This document shows positions 17,622 through 26,179 of a stretch of DNA of 64,000 bases, piece after piece. Position 1 is the first letter of the stretch; the number at the start of each line of letters is the position of its first letter. Source of the DNA: Nocardia mikamii NBRC 108933. Its GTDB lineage: Bacteria; Actinomycetota; Actinomycetes; Mycobacteriales; Mycobacteriaceae. The stretch is from contig NZ_BDCM01000012.1 of assembly GCF_001613505.1 (NCBI RefSeq), forward strand, positions 558,001 through 622,000. Direction: 5' to 3'. The position numbers and the translations under genes are program-made. The notes beneath the pieces were generated by a model. It saw nothing but the letters and a program-made list of their open reading frames with translations. It searched no databases and was not told where the DNA came from.

Positions 17622-17996
17622 TCATGTCGTTTCGCCCGCTGGGACGACGGCGGTGCCGCGAGCGCGTACCGCGATCACGGGGGGCTGCAGAACCTGCGCG
17701 CGGCCGGTGTCATCACGGCCGCGGCAGAGCACCCGAAGTTCGAACTCGACTGTGCGACTGCGGTTTCCCTTCGCGACCAGCGTCGCCTCGGCTTCGACGA
17801 CATCGCCGCCTCGGACCGGGGCGAGAAACTCGACGGACGAATATCCGGCGAACAAGCCCTCGTGGCCGTCCAATTCGATCGACAGATTCGTGCCGACGTC
17901 TCCGAACAGTTTCAGTGCGTAGGCGCCGTCGACGAGGTTGCCTGCGTAGTGCGCGTCGGAAAAGGCGACGTAGCGCCGATGGATCACGCGACTCAT
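17622..17996 (-). CDS. Hotdog-fold protein resembling 3-aminobutyryl-CoA ammonia-lyase
   Basis: 124 residues. The sequence SDAHYAGNLVDGAYALKLFG, FGDVGT, EGLFAGYSSVEFLAPV and GNRSRTVEFE matches the pattern I recall for 3-aminobutyryl-CoA ammonia-lyase (Kal) of lysine fermentation, a hotdog enzyme that removes ammonia from a beta-amino acyl-CoA. Related proteins could act as thioesterases or hydratases instead. Its start overlaps the stop of the Baeyer-Villiger-like monooxygenase in an ATGA, so the two are coupled. A role in handling an amine-derived acyl-CoA would fit the amine-oxidase-like gene downstream. Function is inferred by resemblance only. Confidence 0.7.
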   Translation of the reverse strand: MSRVIHRRYVAFSDAHYAGNLVDGAYALKLFGDVGTNLSIELDGHEGLFAGYSSVEFLAPVRGGDVVEAEATLVAKGNRSRTVEFELRVLCRGRDDTGRAQVLQPPVIAVRARGTAVVPAGETT

Positions 17997-19666
17997 GCGA
18001 TTTCCGAGTGGATCGGGCCGATGGTGCGAGAGCGCGCTTCACCGTCGATCTCGACGCCGGGATAACCGCGTTTGGCGATCTCGGTGCACATGCGGCGGTA
18101 CTTGCCCACACCGCCCACGTACCCCAGGAAGGTGTTGGGTTTGCCGTCGATATTCGATCCGCGGTACCAGGATTCGGTGGTGGCGTAGAGGGTTTGGGCG
18201 ACGGTCCCTTCAGTGATCTCCACCCACTCGTTCTCGGCCTCGGGAGTCGCCTCGATCATCGTGGCGCCGGTGTCGCGGGCGTGCTCGAGCAGGTCGGCGA
18301 TCCAGTCGACGGCCTGCTCGATCGTCACCACCACGTTGCTCACCAGTGCGGGGCTCAACGGGCCGGCCACCATGAAGAAATTGGGGAAGTCGGCGGCCAT
18401 GATGCCGAGGTAGGACCGGATGCCGTCGCGCCACGCGTCCTGCAGTTTCGCGCCGGACGCGCCGGTGAGGTCGAGTCCGTACAGCGGTCCGGTGAAGGCG
18501 TCGAACCCGATGGCCAGCACGATGGCGTCCACCTCGTAGGCGCCCCGGGAGGTGACGATCGCGTTCTCGGTCATCGTCTCGATCGGCTCGTCCCGCAGCG
18601 ACACCAACGACACGTTCGGGCGGTTGTAGGTCTCGTAGTAGTCGGTACCGAACACGCTGCGCTTGGCGCCCAGCGGGTGATATTTCGGTACCAGCAGTTC
18701 GGCCGTGGCCGGATCCTTCACGATCTCGCGGATCTTGTCATGGATGAACTCCGACGCGGTCCGATTGGCCTCGGCATCGGTGAGCAGGTCGACGAATTCG
18801 GCGCCGACCCCCAGAAATCCGCTGCGTTCGTAAGCTTCCTCGTAGCGCCGCCGACGTTCCTCGTCGGAGACGTCGAAGGCTTTGTCGGTGACCGGCCGAT
18901 CGGGAATTCCGCCGGGGGAATGTCGGCACTCCTCACGGATCGCCACATAGTCGTCTTTGACAGCGGCGACCTGGTCGGGGGCGAGTACACCGTTGCGGGC
19001 CGGCATCACATAGTTCGGAGTGCGCTGAAACACCGTGAGATGCTCGGCGACTTCCGCGATCAACGGAATCGCTTGCACGCCGGACGATCCGGTGCCGATC
19101 ACGGCCACGCGCTTGCCGGCGAGGTCGTCGAGCGAGATGTTCCACCGGCTGGTCGACACTCGCAGCCCGGTGAAGTTCTCCAGCCCCGGCACATCGAAGT
19201 CCTTAGGAGCGGACAGGCCGCCCGCGCCCGAGATCAGGTATCGGCCGCGACGCGTCTCGCCGTTGTCCAGCCGCACTTCCCACAGTCGGTCGCCCGCGTT
19301 CCACGTAGCACCGACCACACGCGTGTCGAACGTGAAGTACTTGCGCAGGTCGAAACGATCGGCGACGTGCTCCAGATACCTGAGGATCTCCGCCTGCGGA
19401 GCGAACCGCTCGCTCCAAGTCCATTCCTGTTGCAGCGCTTCGTCGAACGAGTACGAGTAATAGATGCTCTCCACGTCGCAGCGGGCACCGGGATAGGTGT
19501 TCCAGAACCACGTGCCGCCGACACCGGGGCCGGCCTCGAAGCCCGCGAAGGTCCACCCGGCGGTCGTGAGCCGGTGCGAAAGGTAAAGGCCACTGAAGCC
19601 GGCGCCCACGCAGAGTACGTCGACAATTTCGGCGGCCGAGGCGGCAGTGGGAGTGGAGGGGTTCAT
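17993..19666 (-). CDS. Flavin-containing (Baeyer-Villiger-type) monooxygenase
   Basis: 557 residues. First Rossmann motif GAGFSGLYL, then EAGPGVGGTWFWNTYPGARCD, and second Rossmann motif GTGSSGVQAIP, the layout of cyclohexanone-monooxygenase relatives that use FAD, NADPH and oxygen to turn ketones to esters or lactones. The family fingerprint FxGxxxHxxxW(P/D) appears as FTGLRVSTSRWN, with Ser at the His position (171) and Asn at the Pro position (176). Start 19666 is chosen over 19684 since a purine-rich GAAAGCAG precedes it; neither is strong. Upstream lie two GTCANNTGAC-type palindromes. Confidence 0.82.
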   Translation of the reverse strand: MNPSTPTAASAAEIVDVLCVGAGFSGLYLSHRLTTAGWTFAGFEAGPGVGGTWFWNTYPGARCDVESIYYSYSFDEALQQEWTWSERFAPQAEILRYLEHVADRFDLRKYFTFDTRVVGATWNAGDRLWEVRLDNGETRRGRYLISGAGGLSAPKDFDVPGLENFTGLRVSTSRWNISLDDLAGKRVAVIGTGSSGVQAIPLIAEVAEHLTVFQRTPNYVMPARNGVLAPDQVAAVKDDYVAIREECRHSPGGIPDRPVTDKAFDVSDEERRRRYEEAYERSGFLGVGAEFVDLLTDAEANRTASEFIHDKIREIVKDPATAELLVPKYHPLGAKRSVFGTDYYETYNRPNVSLVSLRDEPIETMTENAIVTSRGAYEVDAIVLAIGFDAFTGPLYGLDLTGASGAKLQDAWRDGIRSYLGIMAADFPNFFMVAGPLSPALVSNVVVTIEQAVDWIADLLEHARDTGATMIEATPEAENEWVEITEGTVAQTLYATTESWYRGSNIDGKPNTFLGYVGGVGKYRRMCTEIAKRGYPGVEIDGEARSRTIGPIHSEIA

Positions 19667-19692
19667 GGAAATTGCTGCTTTCATCCGAAGTA

Positions 19693-19715
19693 GTCATATG
19701 TCCCGGTCAATTGAC
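19693..19715 (-). promoter_or_regulatory. Operator pair and -10 of the monooxygenase promoter
   Basis: On the minus strand a perfect palindrome GTCAATTGAC (19706-19715) is followed three bases later by GACATATGAC (19693-19702), which directly abuts TACTTC, a possible -10 (19687-19692). The same arrangement of palindrome against -10 recurs at 26051, 29910 and 31050. The site lies about 27-50 bases upstream of the monooxygenase start. Confidence 0.6.
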
Positions 19716-19814
19716 TCAGATGCTAGTAGAGCAGTGGTGCCAGTCACAGTCAAGTGGTTGGATAGCATTCGAAGCGATTTTCCCACCTGCGACGTTGCAA
19801 CTCCCGGCAAGTTG

Positions 19815-19837
19815 GTCATATGACTCCGTCATACGAC
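19815..19837. promoter_or_regulatory. Second pair of GTCANNTGAC palindromes
   Basis: GTCATATGAC (19815-19824, perfect) and GTCATACGAC (19828-19837, one mismatch) lie 13 bases apart, centre to centre, the same spacing as the pair at 19693-19715. They fall in the 410-base gap between the monooxygenase and the exported protein. They may serve as an upstream operator of the former or control the plus-strand gene at 20077. Confidence 0.55.
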
Positions 19838-20076
19838 CTCGAATCGAATTCGCCCTGCACCAGGCGATCAAGTCACCGACCCGCCCGCGCTCTTGACACG
19901 GGCATGTAATGACGGTCACACTTCACGGAACTCGACGAGTACTCGTCGAGTTTCCCGCAGGGACCACCTCTCACTCGGTCACGACCTTCCTGCGGCTCCT
20001 TCTTCGACAGGGCGCCCCTTTCACCGCGGGTTCATCGAGCCGTTGTCGAAGTCATTCCCGGAGAAAGCGAATTCGC

Positions 20077-20793
20077 ATGAACTACACACGAATTGCCGCG
20101 TCCATTGCCAGCGGGACAGCGGTCGTCGGCCTCGCGTGCGGAACGGCCCATGCCACTTCCGATCGGCCCGACGCCCCCCAACCGATCGAGCCTGCCGCAT
20201 CCCTGCATACAACCCCGGCGCCCGGCATCGACTACACCGGAAATGCCGACGACAGTTCGGTTTTCGTTACCACACCGTTCGGCTCGCTGACAACGAGGGG
20301 GAACCAGTTCCAGGTACTCGACCAGCTCGGCGGGTACGTCGCCGGACAACCACTGACCCGTGGGGTCGACCCTGCACAATGGCCGTTGGCGGCCCGGCCG
20401 CAGCAGGACGACTACAGTGCCGATGATGTGACATCCTCACCGCCGACTTCTGCTGTCCCGGAACCGAATCGGCAGATCGACGCGAGCGCCGATTTCAACG
20501 CGGCGTTGGGTCAGGCCGCCGTGCAATTCGGTCTAGCCACCGGCGTGGGCACGCTGGCGGGCGGTGTGGTCGGTATGGGGCTCGGTTGCGTAGGAGGGGC
20601 GCTGACCGGCGGCTTCCTCGCTATTCCGACGGGGCCGATCGCCGCGCCGGCAGCGGCACTGGGCTGCGTCATGGGCGCCTCGCTGGGCGCCGGGATCGGC
20701 GGGGTGACAGGTGCCGCGCTGCTCGGAATTCCGGTCGGCGTCGCCAGCGCGGTTCAGATGTCCAACTCGCTGCATGCTGCCGGCGACATCTGA
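20077..20793 (+). CDS. Exported glycine-zipper-type protein of unknown function
   Basis: 238 residues. A signal peptide is clear: MNYTRIAASIASGTAVVGLA followed by a likely cleavage after AHA. The middle is Pro- and Asp-rich, and the C-terminal 70 residues form two Gly/Ala-rich hydrophobic hairpins (LATGVGTLAGGVVGMGLG and ASLGAGIGGVTGAALLG), reminiscent of glycine-zipper membrane segments. No catalytic motif was seen. The ATG at 20077 has GGAGAAAG ten bases upstream. It is the only plus-strand gene in this part and lies next to several regulatory palindromes. I do not recognise the family; a cell-envelope role is a guess. Confidence 0.75.
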   Translation: MNYTRIAASIASGTAVVGLACGTAHATSDRPDAPQPIEPAASLHTTPAPGIDYTGNADDSSVFVTTPFGSLTTRGNQFQVLDQLGGYVAGQPLTRGVDPAQWPLAARPQQDDYSADDVTSSPPTSAVPEPNRQIDASADFNAALGQAAVQFGLATGVGTLAGGVVGMGLGCVGGALTGGFLAIPTGPIAAPAAALGCVMGASLGAGIGGVTGAALLGIPVGVASAVQMSNSLHAAGDI

Positions 20794-20813
20794 GGCCCGG
20801 ACGGCATTGGCAG

Positions 20814-20844
20814 GCCCCGGGGCGGGAGGGTTTCGTCCCGGGGC
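20814..20844 (+). terminator. GC-rich hairpin after the exported protein gene
   Basis: GCCCCGGG (20814-20821) pairs with CCCGGGGC (20837-20844) with a 15-base loop. It lies 21 bases after the stop codon at 20793. There is no T-tract, as is common in this group, so termination is likely but not proven. Confidence 0.5.
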
Positions 20845-20953
20845 TCGCAATTATCCGGATCAGCACCCAATCGGCACGCCATGGAGCCGGTACCGATCCA
20901 GCACGCCGCCACAGCGATTCACTCCCGCGAATGCAGTTGTGTTCCAACCTGAT

Positions 20954-22417
20954 TCAGAGTGGAAGATCCGGCGAATCGACGCCGACCACCCGGTCACCGC
21001 AGAAGACTCGCACCGATTCCGCAGGGCCGTGGCCACCGATGCCCGCCGATCCCCAGAAACTCTGCGCGGAGTCGTCGCCGAGATCGGCGACCTTGGCGCC
21101 GTTGATCCGCACCTCGCCGGACAGGATTCGCGCGCCGACGTCGATGGCTCGGTCGGTGTTACCCCCGAAGACATAGGCATCCAGGCCGGACGGGTTCGCG
21201 TTGGCCACGTGCAGCGCCTCCTCGTCGGAGTCGACGGCGTGCAGGGTCACGACCGGACCGAACAGTTCCGAGGTGGCCTCGGCCCCCTCGATTCCGGTGG
21301 CGATGGTCGGGGAAAGGAAGAATCCCCCGAGTTCGGGCAGCCGAGCCGCCTGGTGAATGCTCGCACCCTTGGCTCGGAGCTCACCGATCCGGTGCTGCAA
21401 GGTCGCGAAATGAGGCGCATTCGAGATCGGGCCGAGCTCGACGCTGTCGTCCAATGAATGGCCTATCGCGATTTTCGCGATCCGCTCGTTCAGCGCTTCC
21501 ACCAGGGGTTGCACCAGACTCCGGTGCGCCAGAACCTTGCCCGGTCCTTCACACCACTGGCCGTTGAGCTTGGTCATCCCCTCGAAGATGCCGTCGGCCG
21601 CGACGTCGATATCGGCATCATCGAGGACCAGCGCCGGATTGTTGCCGCCGAGCTCCAATTGCAGGACCTTGAAATCCTCGGCCGCCGCGCGTGCGATGGC
21701 GCGCCCGGCATGCGGGCCGCCGGTGAACGACACGATCTTCACTCGTGGGTCTCCGGTGATCGCGGCCCCGACCTCACCGCGCCCATGTACGAGTTGCACA
21801 GTGCCGCTTGGCAATCCGGCTTCGACAAAGCACTCGACGACGATCTGCGCGCTGCTCGGTGCGTGTTCCGAGGGCTTCAGGATGACCGGGCATCCGGCCG
21901 CCACCGCGCTGACCATCTTGGCCGCGGGAATGAAACTGGGACCGTTCCACGGCGTGAGGATCGCCGCCGGACCCCACGGGATCTTGTGCAGGCGAACGTC
22001 TCGGCCGCCGGCGGCCAAGGCGCGCACCCGCGGGATGGTTCGCAGGTCCGTCGCGGTGGCCCGGATGCGCGCGGGCAGGAAGGCCGCCGCCTTGCGGGTG
22101 TCACCGATCGGTACTCCGCTGGTCATGGCGTCGGTGCGCGCGATGTCCTCCACACGCCCTTCGATCAGGTCGGCAACACGCTCCAGGATTTCGGCGCGCT
22201 CCTCGCGAGCCGCATCGTTCCAGCATCCACCGAGGTAGGAACGCTCGGCGTGGGCAAGTGCTCGTTCCACATCACGGTCGCTGGTGGTGACGGATCGGTG
22301 CAGATGCTCGCGGGTATTGGGGTCGAGGTTCCATTCGCCCGCGATCGTGTCGCATTCGATCCAGCTGTCGGCGATGTAGTTGACCGGCTCGGGGATCGAC
22401 ATCGTCGGATTCGTCAT
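20954..22417 (-). CDS. Aldehyde dehydrogenase family protein
   Basis: 487 residues. Catalytic features are Asn158 in TPWNGP, Lys181 in KPSEHAP, Glu255 in LELGGNNP and the nucleophile Cys289 in NGQWCEGPGK. It oxidises an aldehyde to an acid with NAD(P). GAGGT lies eight bases before the ATG at 22417. It is the last of four same-strand genes with an alcohol dehydrogenase, an enoyl-CoA hydratase and an acyl-CoA ligase; together they can take an alcohol to an acid, then to a CoA ester and a hydroxyacyl-CoA. It is also the only ALDH in the window and could serve the gamma-glutamyl amine route at 27-34 kb. Confidence 0.9.
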   Translation of the reverse strand: MTNPTMSIPEPVNYIADSWIECDTIAGEWNLDPNTREHLHRSVTTSDRDVERALAHAERSYLGGCWNDAAREERAEILERVADLIEGRVEDIARTDAMTSGVPIGDTRKAAAFLPARIRATATDLRTIPRVRALAAGGRDVRLHKIPWGPAAILTPWNGPSFIPAAKMVSAVAAGCPVILKPSEHAPSSAQIVVECFVEAGLPSGTVQLVHGRGEVGAAITGDPRVKIVSFTGGPHAGRAIARAAAEDFKVLQLELGGNNPALVLDDADIDVAADGIFEGMTKLNGQWCEGPGKVLAHRSLVQPLVEALNERIAKIAIGHSLDDSVELGPISNAPHFATLQHRIGELRAKGASIHQAARLPELGGFFLSPTIATGIEGAEATSELFGPVVTLHAVDSDEEALHVANANPSGLDAYVFGGNTDRAIDVGARILSGEVRINGAKVADLGDDSAQSFWGSAGIGGHGPAESVRVFCGDRVVGVDSPDLPL

Positions 22418-22470
22418 TCGATAACACCTCTACATTCGGGATAGGTTTCGGTACAAGGGGATTCAGGCCG

Positions 22471-23568
22471 CTACTGCTCCATATCGACCACGACGCGGGT
22501 CACGTCGCCGGATCGCATCGCCTCGAAGCCCTTGTTGATCTCGCCGAAAGGGATCACCTGCGTCACCATCTCGTCGAGCAGCAGCCGCCCCTGCAGATAC
22601 AGCTGGGCGAACTGCGCGATGTCTTGCCGTGCCTGCCCCGACCCCATATACGAGCCGATCACGCGCTTCTCGCCGAAGAAGAAGTCCGACGCGGGCAGCG
22701 TCAGCTGCGTGCCGTCCGGCGCGATGCCCACCAGACAGGCGGTGCCGGTCGGCCGCAGCACCGCCAGCGCGGTGGCCGCGGTACGGGCGGAACCGACTGC
22801 TTCGAAGGAATAGTCGACCCCATCGCCCAGCACATTCCGGATCTCGGCAGCCACGTCGGCGACACCACCGTCGACCACATGGGTTGCTCCGTAGCCGCGC
22901 GCCGCCGCCAGCCGGGCCTCGTCCAGATCGACCGCGACGACAGCGGAAGCACCGGCCAGGCGTGCGCCCTGGATGATGGCCGAACCGACTCCGCCGCAAC
23001 CGATTACCGCAACCGTACTGCCCGGACGAACCTGCGCTCCTCGGAACACCGCCCCGACGCCGGTGATGACGCAGCACGACAGGAGGCATCCCACGTGGAG
23101 CGGCACCGCGTCGGGCACCTTCACCAGCGCGTTCTCCCGCATCAGGATGTGCCGTGAGAATGCGCCCACATCGCCGAGCCGTTCGACCGGCTGTCCACTG
23201 GGCAGCTGGTAGGCGGGCCGGGGACGGCGACGGATTTCGTCGACACGCTGACACTGTGTCGAGCGGCCTGCTTCGCAGTTGACGCAACGGCCGCAGGACG
23301 GCGTGAGGGCGCCGACGACCCGGTCCCCCGGCAGCAATCCGGACACCGCCGAACCGACCGCCTCGACCACACCCGCCACCTCGTGGCCCACGACCACCGG
23401 TAGCTCGGTCTGCACGGTCCCGGTCATATAGTGCAGATCGCTATGGCACAAGCCCACATTCGAGACCGCGACGCGCACCTCGTTCGGTTCGGGGTCGTCC
23501 ACCTGGATCGTGGTGAGTTCCAATGGTTCGTCGATCGCGGTGAGCACCGCGGCTTCCGTGTTGATCAT
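22471..23568 (-). CDS. Zinc-dependent alcohol dehydrogenase (MDR superfamily)
   Basis: 365 residues. Catalytic zinc residues are in GLCHSD and GHEVAGVVE; the structural zinc lobe is CGRCVNCEAGRSTQC; the cofactor loop is GCGGVGSAIIQGARLAG. The full four-Cys lobe points to the class III-like or mycothiol/NDMA-dependent branch rather than quinone reductases. It converts an alcohol to an aldehyde, which the ALDH 53 bases downstream can take further. It starts nine bases before the enoyl-CoA hydratase stop. Substrate unknown. Confidence 0.88.
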   Translation of the reverse strand: MINTEAAVLTAIDEPLELTTIQVDDPEPNEVRVAVSNVGLCHSDLHYMTGTVQTELPVVVGHEVAGVVEAVGSAVSGLLPGDRVVGALTPSCGRCVNCEAGRSTQCQRVDEIRRRPRPAYQLPSGQPVERLGDVGAFSRHILMRENALVKVPDAVPLHVGCLLSCCVITGVGAVFRGAQVRPGSTVAVIGCGGVGSAIIQGARLAGASAVVAVDLDEARLAAARGYGATHVVDGGVADVAAEIRNVLGDGVDYSFEAVGSARTAATALAVLRPTGTACLVGIAPDGTQLTLPASDFFFGEKRVIGSYMGSGQARQDIAQFAQLYLQGRLLLDEMVTQVIPFGEINKGFEAMRSGDVTRVVVDMEQ

Positions 23569-23576
23569 GGTCTGTC

Positions 23577-24383
23577 CTATCTGTCGTTCTTGTGTGCACG
23601 AGGTGGCGCGTCTTCCCGGCTCCGATCACCCCGAGCGTCGTGAAACTTCGTGATACCGGCCCTGAAAACACCGCTCTCCCAAGCTTTTTGCGCCGCGATG
23701 TCCTCGCGGGCAAAGGCCGACTCGATCACGTCCAGCGCCGGGCGCAGCAGGGCGAGGTGAAGTGCGGTCGTGTTGTTTTCCGGGGTCCACTCGACGACCA
23801 GATCGACCGCGCGCGCGAGCAGCCGCTCGGGTTCGACGATTTCGTCGAGGAGCCCGATCTCCAGCGCCTCCGTGGCGGCGACCCGGGGCGATCCGAGGAC
23901 CATGCGCATCGCGTGGTTACCGACGAGACGGGTCAGCAGCACGCTCGAGGCGTTGGAGATGGCGATTCCGCGACTGTTCTCCGGTTGGAAGTATTCGGTC
24001 GCCGGCGTCCCGATCCGGGCATCGCAGCACAGGGTGATTTCCGATGCACCGCCCACGGCGAGACCGTTGACAGCCGCGACGACGGGAACCTTCGTCTGCA
24101 GGATCGCGCGGGTGATGTCGTGGAATGTGGCGACGGCTGCGCGCAGGTCCGCGTACGACGTCGGTGGTGTCGTGAGGTCTTCGCCCGCGGAGAAGGCTCG
24201 CCCTTTCCCGGTCAGGACGATTCCCCGCACGTCGTCGCCCGTTCCGAAGTTCCGGATTGCGCTCGCCAGGCGCAGCCTGGTGTCGACGTTCATCGCGTTC
24301 AGCTTTTCCGGCCGATGCAGGGTCAGGACGGCGACATCGCGTTCGATCCGGATGTCGAGGGAGTGTGCCGACGGGGCGCTCAT
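23577..24383 (-). CDS. Enoyl-CoA hydratase/isomerase family protein
   Basis: 268 residues of the crotonase fold. LTGKGRAFSAGEDL supplies the first oxyanion-hole region and AVNGLAVGGASEITLCCDAR the second. In the usual hydratase positions for Glu one sees Ser-Glu in GASEITL and Asn-Ser in PENSRGIA, so whether it hydrates, isomerises or hydrolyses is open. The start at 24383 overlaps the acyl-CoA ligase stop by four bases (ATGA). It probably acts on the CoA ester made by that ligase. Confidence 0.86.
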   Translation of the reverse strand: MSAPSAHSLDIRIERDVAVLTLHRPEKLNAMNVDTRLRLASAIRNFGTGDDVRGIVLTGKGRAFSAGEDLTTPPTSYADLRAAVATFHDITRAILQTKVPVVAAVNGLAVGGASEITLCCDARIGTPATEYFQPENSRGIAISNASSVLLTRLVGNHAMRMVLGSPRVAATEALEIGLLDEIVEPERLLARAVDLVVEWTPENNTTALHLALLRPALDVIESAFAREDIAAQKAWESGVFRAGITKFHDARGDRSREDAPPRAHKNDR

Positions 24384-26002
24384 CCGCGAGTTCCGTTCTC
24401 GCGCAGGTCGTAAACGATTCCCGGGCTTTCGGCGGCACGCGCCGCCAGCGCCGGCTTCGACACTCGCTCGGACGGGGTTCGCGGGAAATCATCGACGAAT
24501 TCGACGTAGCGCGGGACTTTGAAGCGGGCCAGCTCCTGGCGCGCTCGCTCGATGATGCGGGCAGCGGTCGCACGCTCGGCCGGGATGCCGGTAGCCAGCC
24601 GGATGTAGGCCTTGACCTCTTCTCCCAAGATATCGTCGGGTTCGCCGAGGACGGCTGCCGATACGACCGCGGCGTCCTTTTCCAGGACGGCCTCGACCTC
24701 GGCACTCGCGATGTTCTCTCCTCCCCGCCGAACCATGTCCTTGATCCGGCCGACGAGGCGGTAGCGGCCGTCGCAGCTGCGAACGACGACGTCGCCGGTG
24801 TGCAGCCAGCCGTCGCGCAGGGTGCGTCCGGTGGCCTCGGCGCGGTTCCAGTAGCCCAGCATCATCGGTCTACCCGACAGGATCAGCTCACCGGGTTCGC
24901 CGTCAGCCACGTCGATGCCGTCCGCGTTCACCACGCGCGCCCGCTTCGTGGGCACCGGCCGCCCGAGGTTCCCGCTTCCCACGTCGCCGGTATCTTCCGG
25001 AAGGCTGACCAGGTCGCAACCCGACTCCGTCAGACCGTAGATCTCCCGCCACGGCGCACCCCACCGCTCCTCCAGCTGTCGATGCAGTCCCGTCGGGATC
25101 CCCGAGCACATGATCAGCCGCAGGTCGTTGTCCCGGTCGTCGGAGCGTGGTGGCTGTTTGAACAGGAGGGTGGGCATGGCGCCGAGAACGTAGGTGAACG
25201 TCGCCCGATGGCGTCGGACGTCGGCGAAGAACCCCGAGGCGGAGAACCTCGGCAGTACCACCAGCGGCGCCCCGATCGTCAAGGCCAGAGCGGTATTCCA
25301 CTGTGGGTCGATGTAGGAGAACGGCTGGGCGGTGAGCAGAACGTCGTCCGCGTGCAGGCCGGCGGCCGCCGCGCAGATCCAGCCCAGCCGGACCCAGTAG
25401 TCGTGAGTCAGCATGCACGCCTTGGGGAACCCGGTGGTTCCGGAGGTGTACTGCAGATTCGCGAGAGTGTCGCCGGTGACCGGCACATCGGGGGCCCGGT
25501 CGGGGAAATCCTCGGAGCCGTCGGCGGCGATATCGATAATGCGTAGATCCGACAGATCACGCTCGGCGTGCGCCACGTCGCGCAGCAGCTCCAGCTTCTC
25601 CCCTTCCGAGAAGACGACGCGGGCCCCCGAGTCGCGCAGGACGAAGGCCAGATCCGCCCTGCGATAGGAGCTGTTCACCGGCACCGTCACGGCGCCGGCC
25701 TTGAGCGTCGCCAACCAGATCACCGGCCACTGCACGAGATTGGGCAGCATGATCGCGACCCGGTCACCGGGTGCTATGCCGTCGACCTCGATGAGTCGAC
25801 GGGCCAGGCGCGAGGTCCAGGCGTCGATACGACCGAACGTCCACGACTCGTCCCCGACCCGGAGGAACTCGCGATCCGGTGATATCCGGGCACGCGTGGT
25901 CAAGAGTTCGACCAACGTCGCCGACGCCGGATCGTCCCCAAGGCGATTCCGGACGATCACCGGCCGGCGGACCGCGTCTCGGGTCGATTCGATTGCGTTC
26001 AC
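24380..26002 (-). CDS. AMP-dependent acyl-CoA synthetase
   Basis: 540 residues. The adenylation motifs are YTSGTTGFPKACMLTH, IYGLTESGCD, GWLHTGD and GRIKDMVRRGGENI. It activates a carboxylic acid with ATP and CoA. In the last motif the usual GK is replaced by ER (RTPSERVSK), seen in a subfamily of bacterial ligases I recall. GTG at 26002 is chosen because GAGGAG lies six bases upstream; ATGs at 26032 and 26068 have no site, and the latter would read through the operator at 26051-26060. First gene of the ligase-ECH-ADH-ALDH unit and divergent from a TetR gene. Confidence 0.88.
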   Translation of the reverse strand: MNAIESTRDAVRRPVIVRNRLGDDPASATLVELLTTRARISPDREFLRVGDESWTFGRIDAWTSRLARRLIEVDGIAPGDRVAIMLPNLVQWPVIWLATLKAGAVTVPVNSSYRRADLAFVLRDSGARVVFSEGEKLELLRDVAHAERDLSDLRIIDIAADGSEDFPDRAPDVPVTGDTLANLQYTSGTTGFPKACMLTHDYWVRLGWICAAAAGLHADDVLLTAQPFSYIDPQWNTALALTIGAPLVVLPRFSASGFFADVRRHRATFTYVLGAMPTLLFKQPPRSDDRDNDLRLIMCSGIPTGLHRQLEERWGAPWREIYGLTESGCDLVSLPEDTGDVGSGNLGRPVPTKRARVVNADGIDVADGEPGELILSGRPMMLGYWNRAEATGRTLRDGWLHTGDVVVRSCDGRYRLVGRIKDMVRRGGENIASAEVEAVLEKDAAVVSAAVLGEPDDILGEEVKAYIRLATGIPAERATAARIIERARQELARFKVPRYVEFVDDFPRTPSERVSKPALAARAAESPGIVYDLRENGTRG

Positions 26003-26050
26003 AGTTTCTCCTCGCAGTGTGATGCCGGCCATAACCGTAGCCAAAACATA

Positions 26051-26073
26051 GTCATTTGACCCAGCCAAATGGC
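26051..26073 (-). promoter_or_regulatory. GTCANNTGAC operator against the -10 of the ligase promoter
   Basis: Read on the minus strand, GTCAAATGAC (26051-26060) abuts TATGTT (26045-26050), a plausible -10, some 43 bases before the GTG start. A second inverted sequence, GCCATTTGGC (26064-26073), follows upstream. The site lies between the ligase gene and the divergent TetR gene, which makes that TetR the first candidate to bind it. Confidence 0.6.
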
Positions 26074-26179
26074 CAACTTCTGGGGTGCACCCGCCCCGCC
26101 GACCATGATCGGACGGTCATGGACAGTGATATGTTCGAGTTAGACTTGATCAATCGCCCAACTCTTTCAGGAGGCAGCA

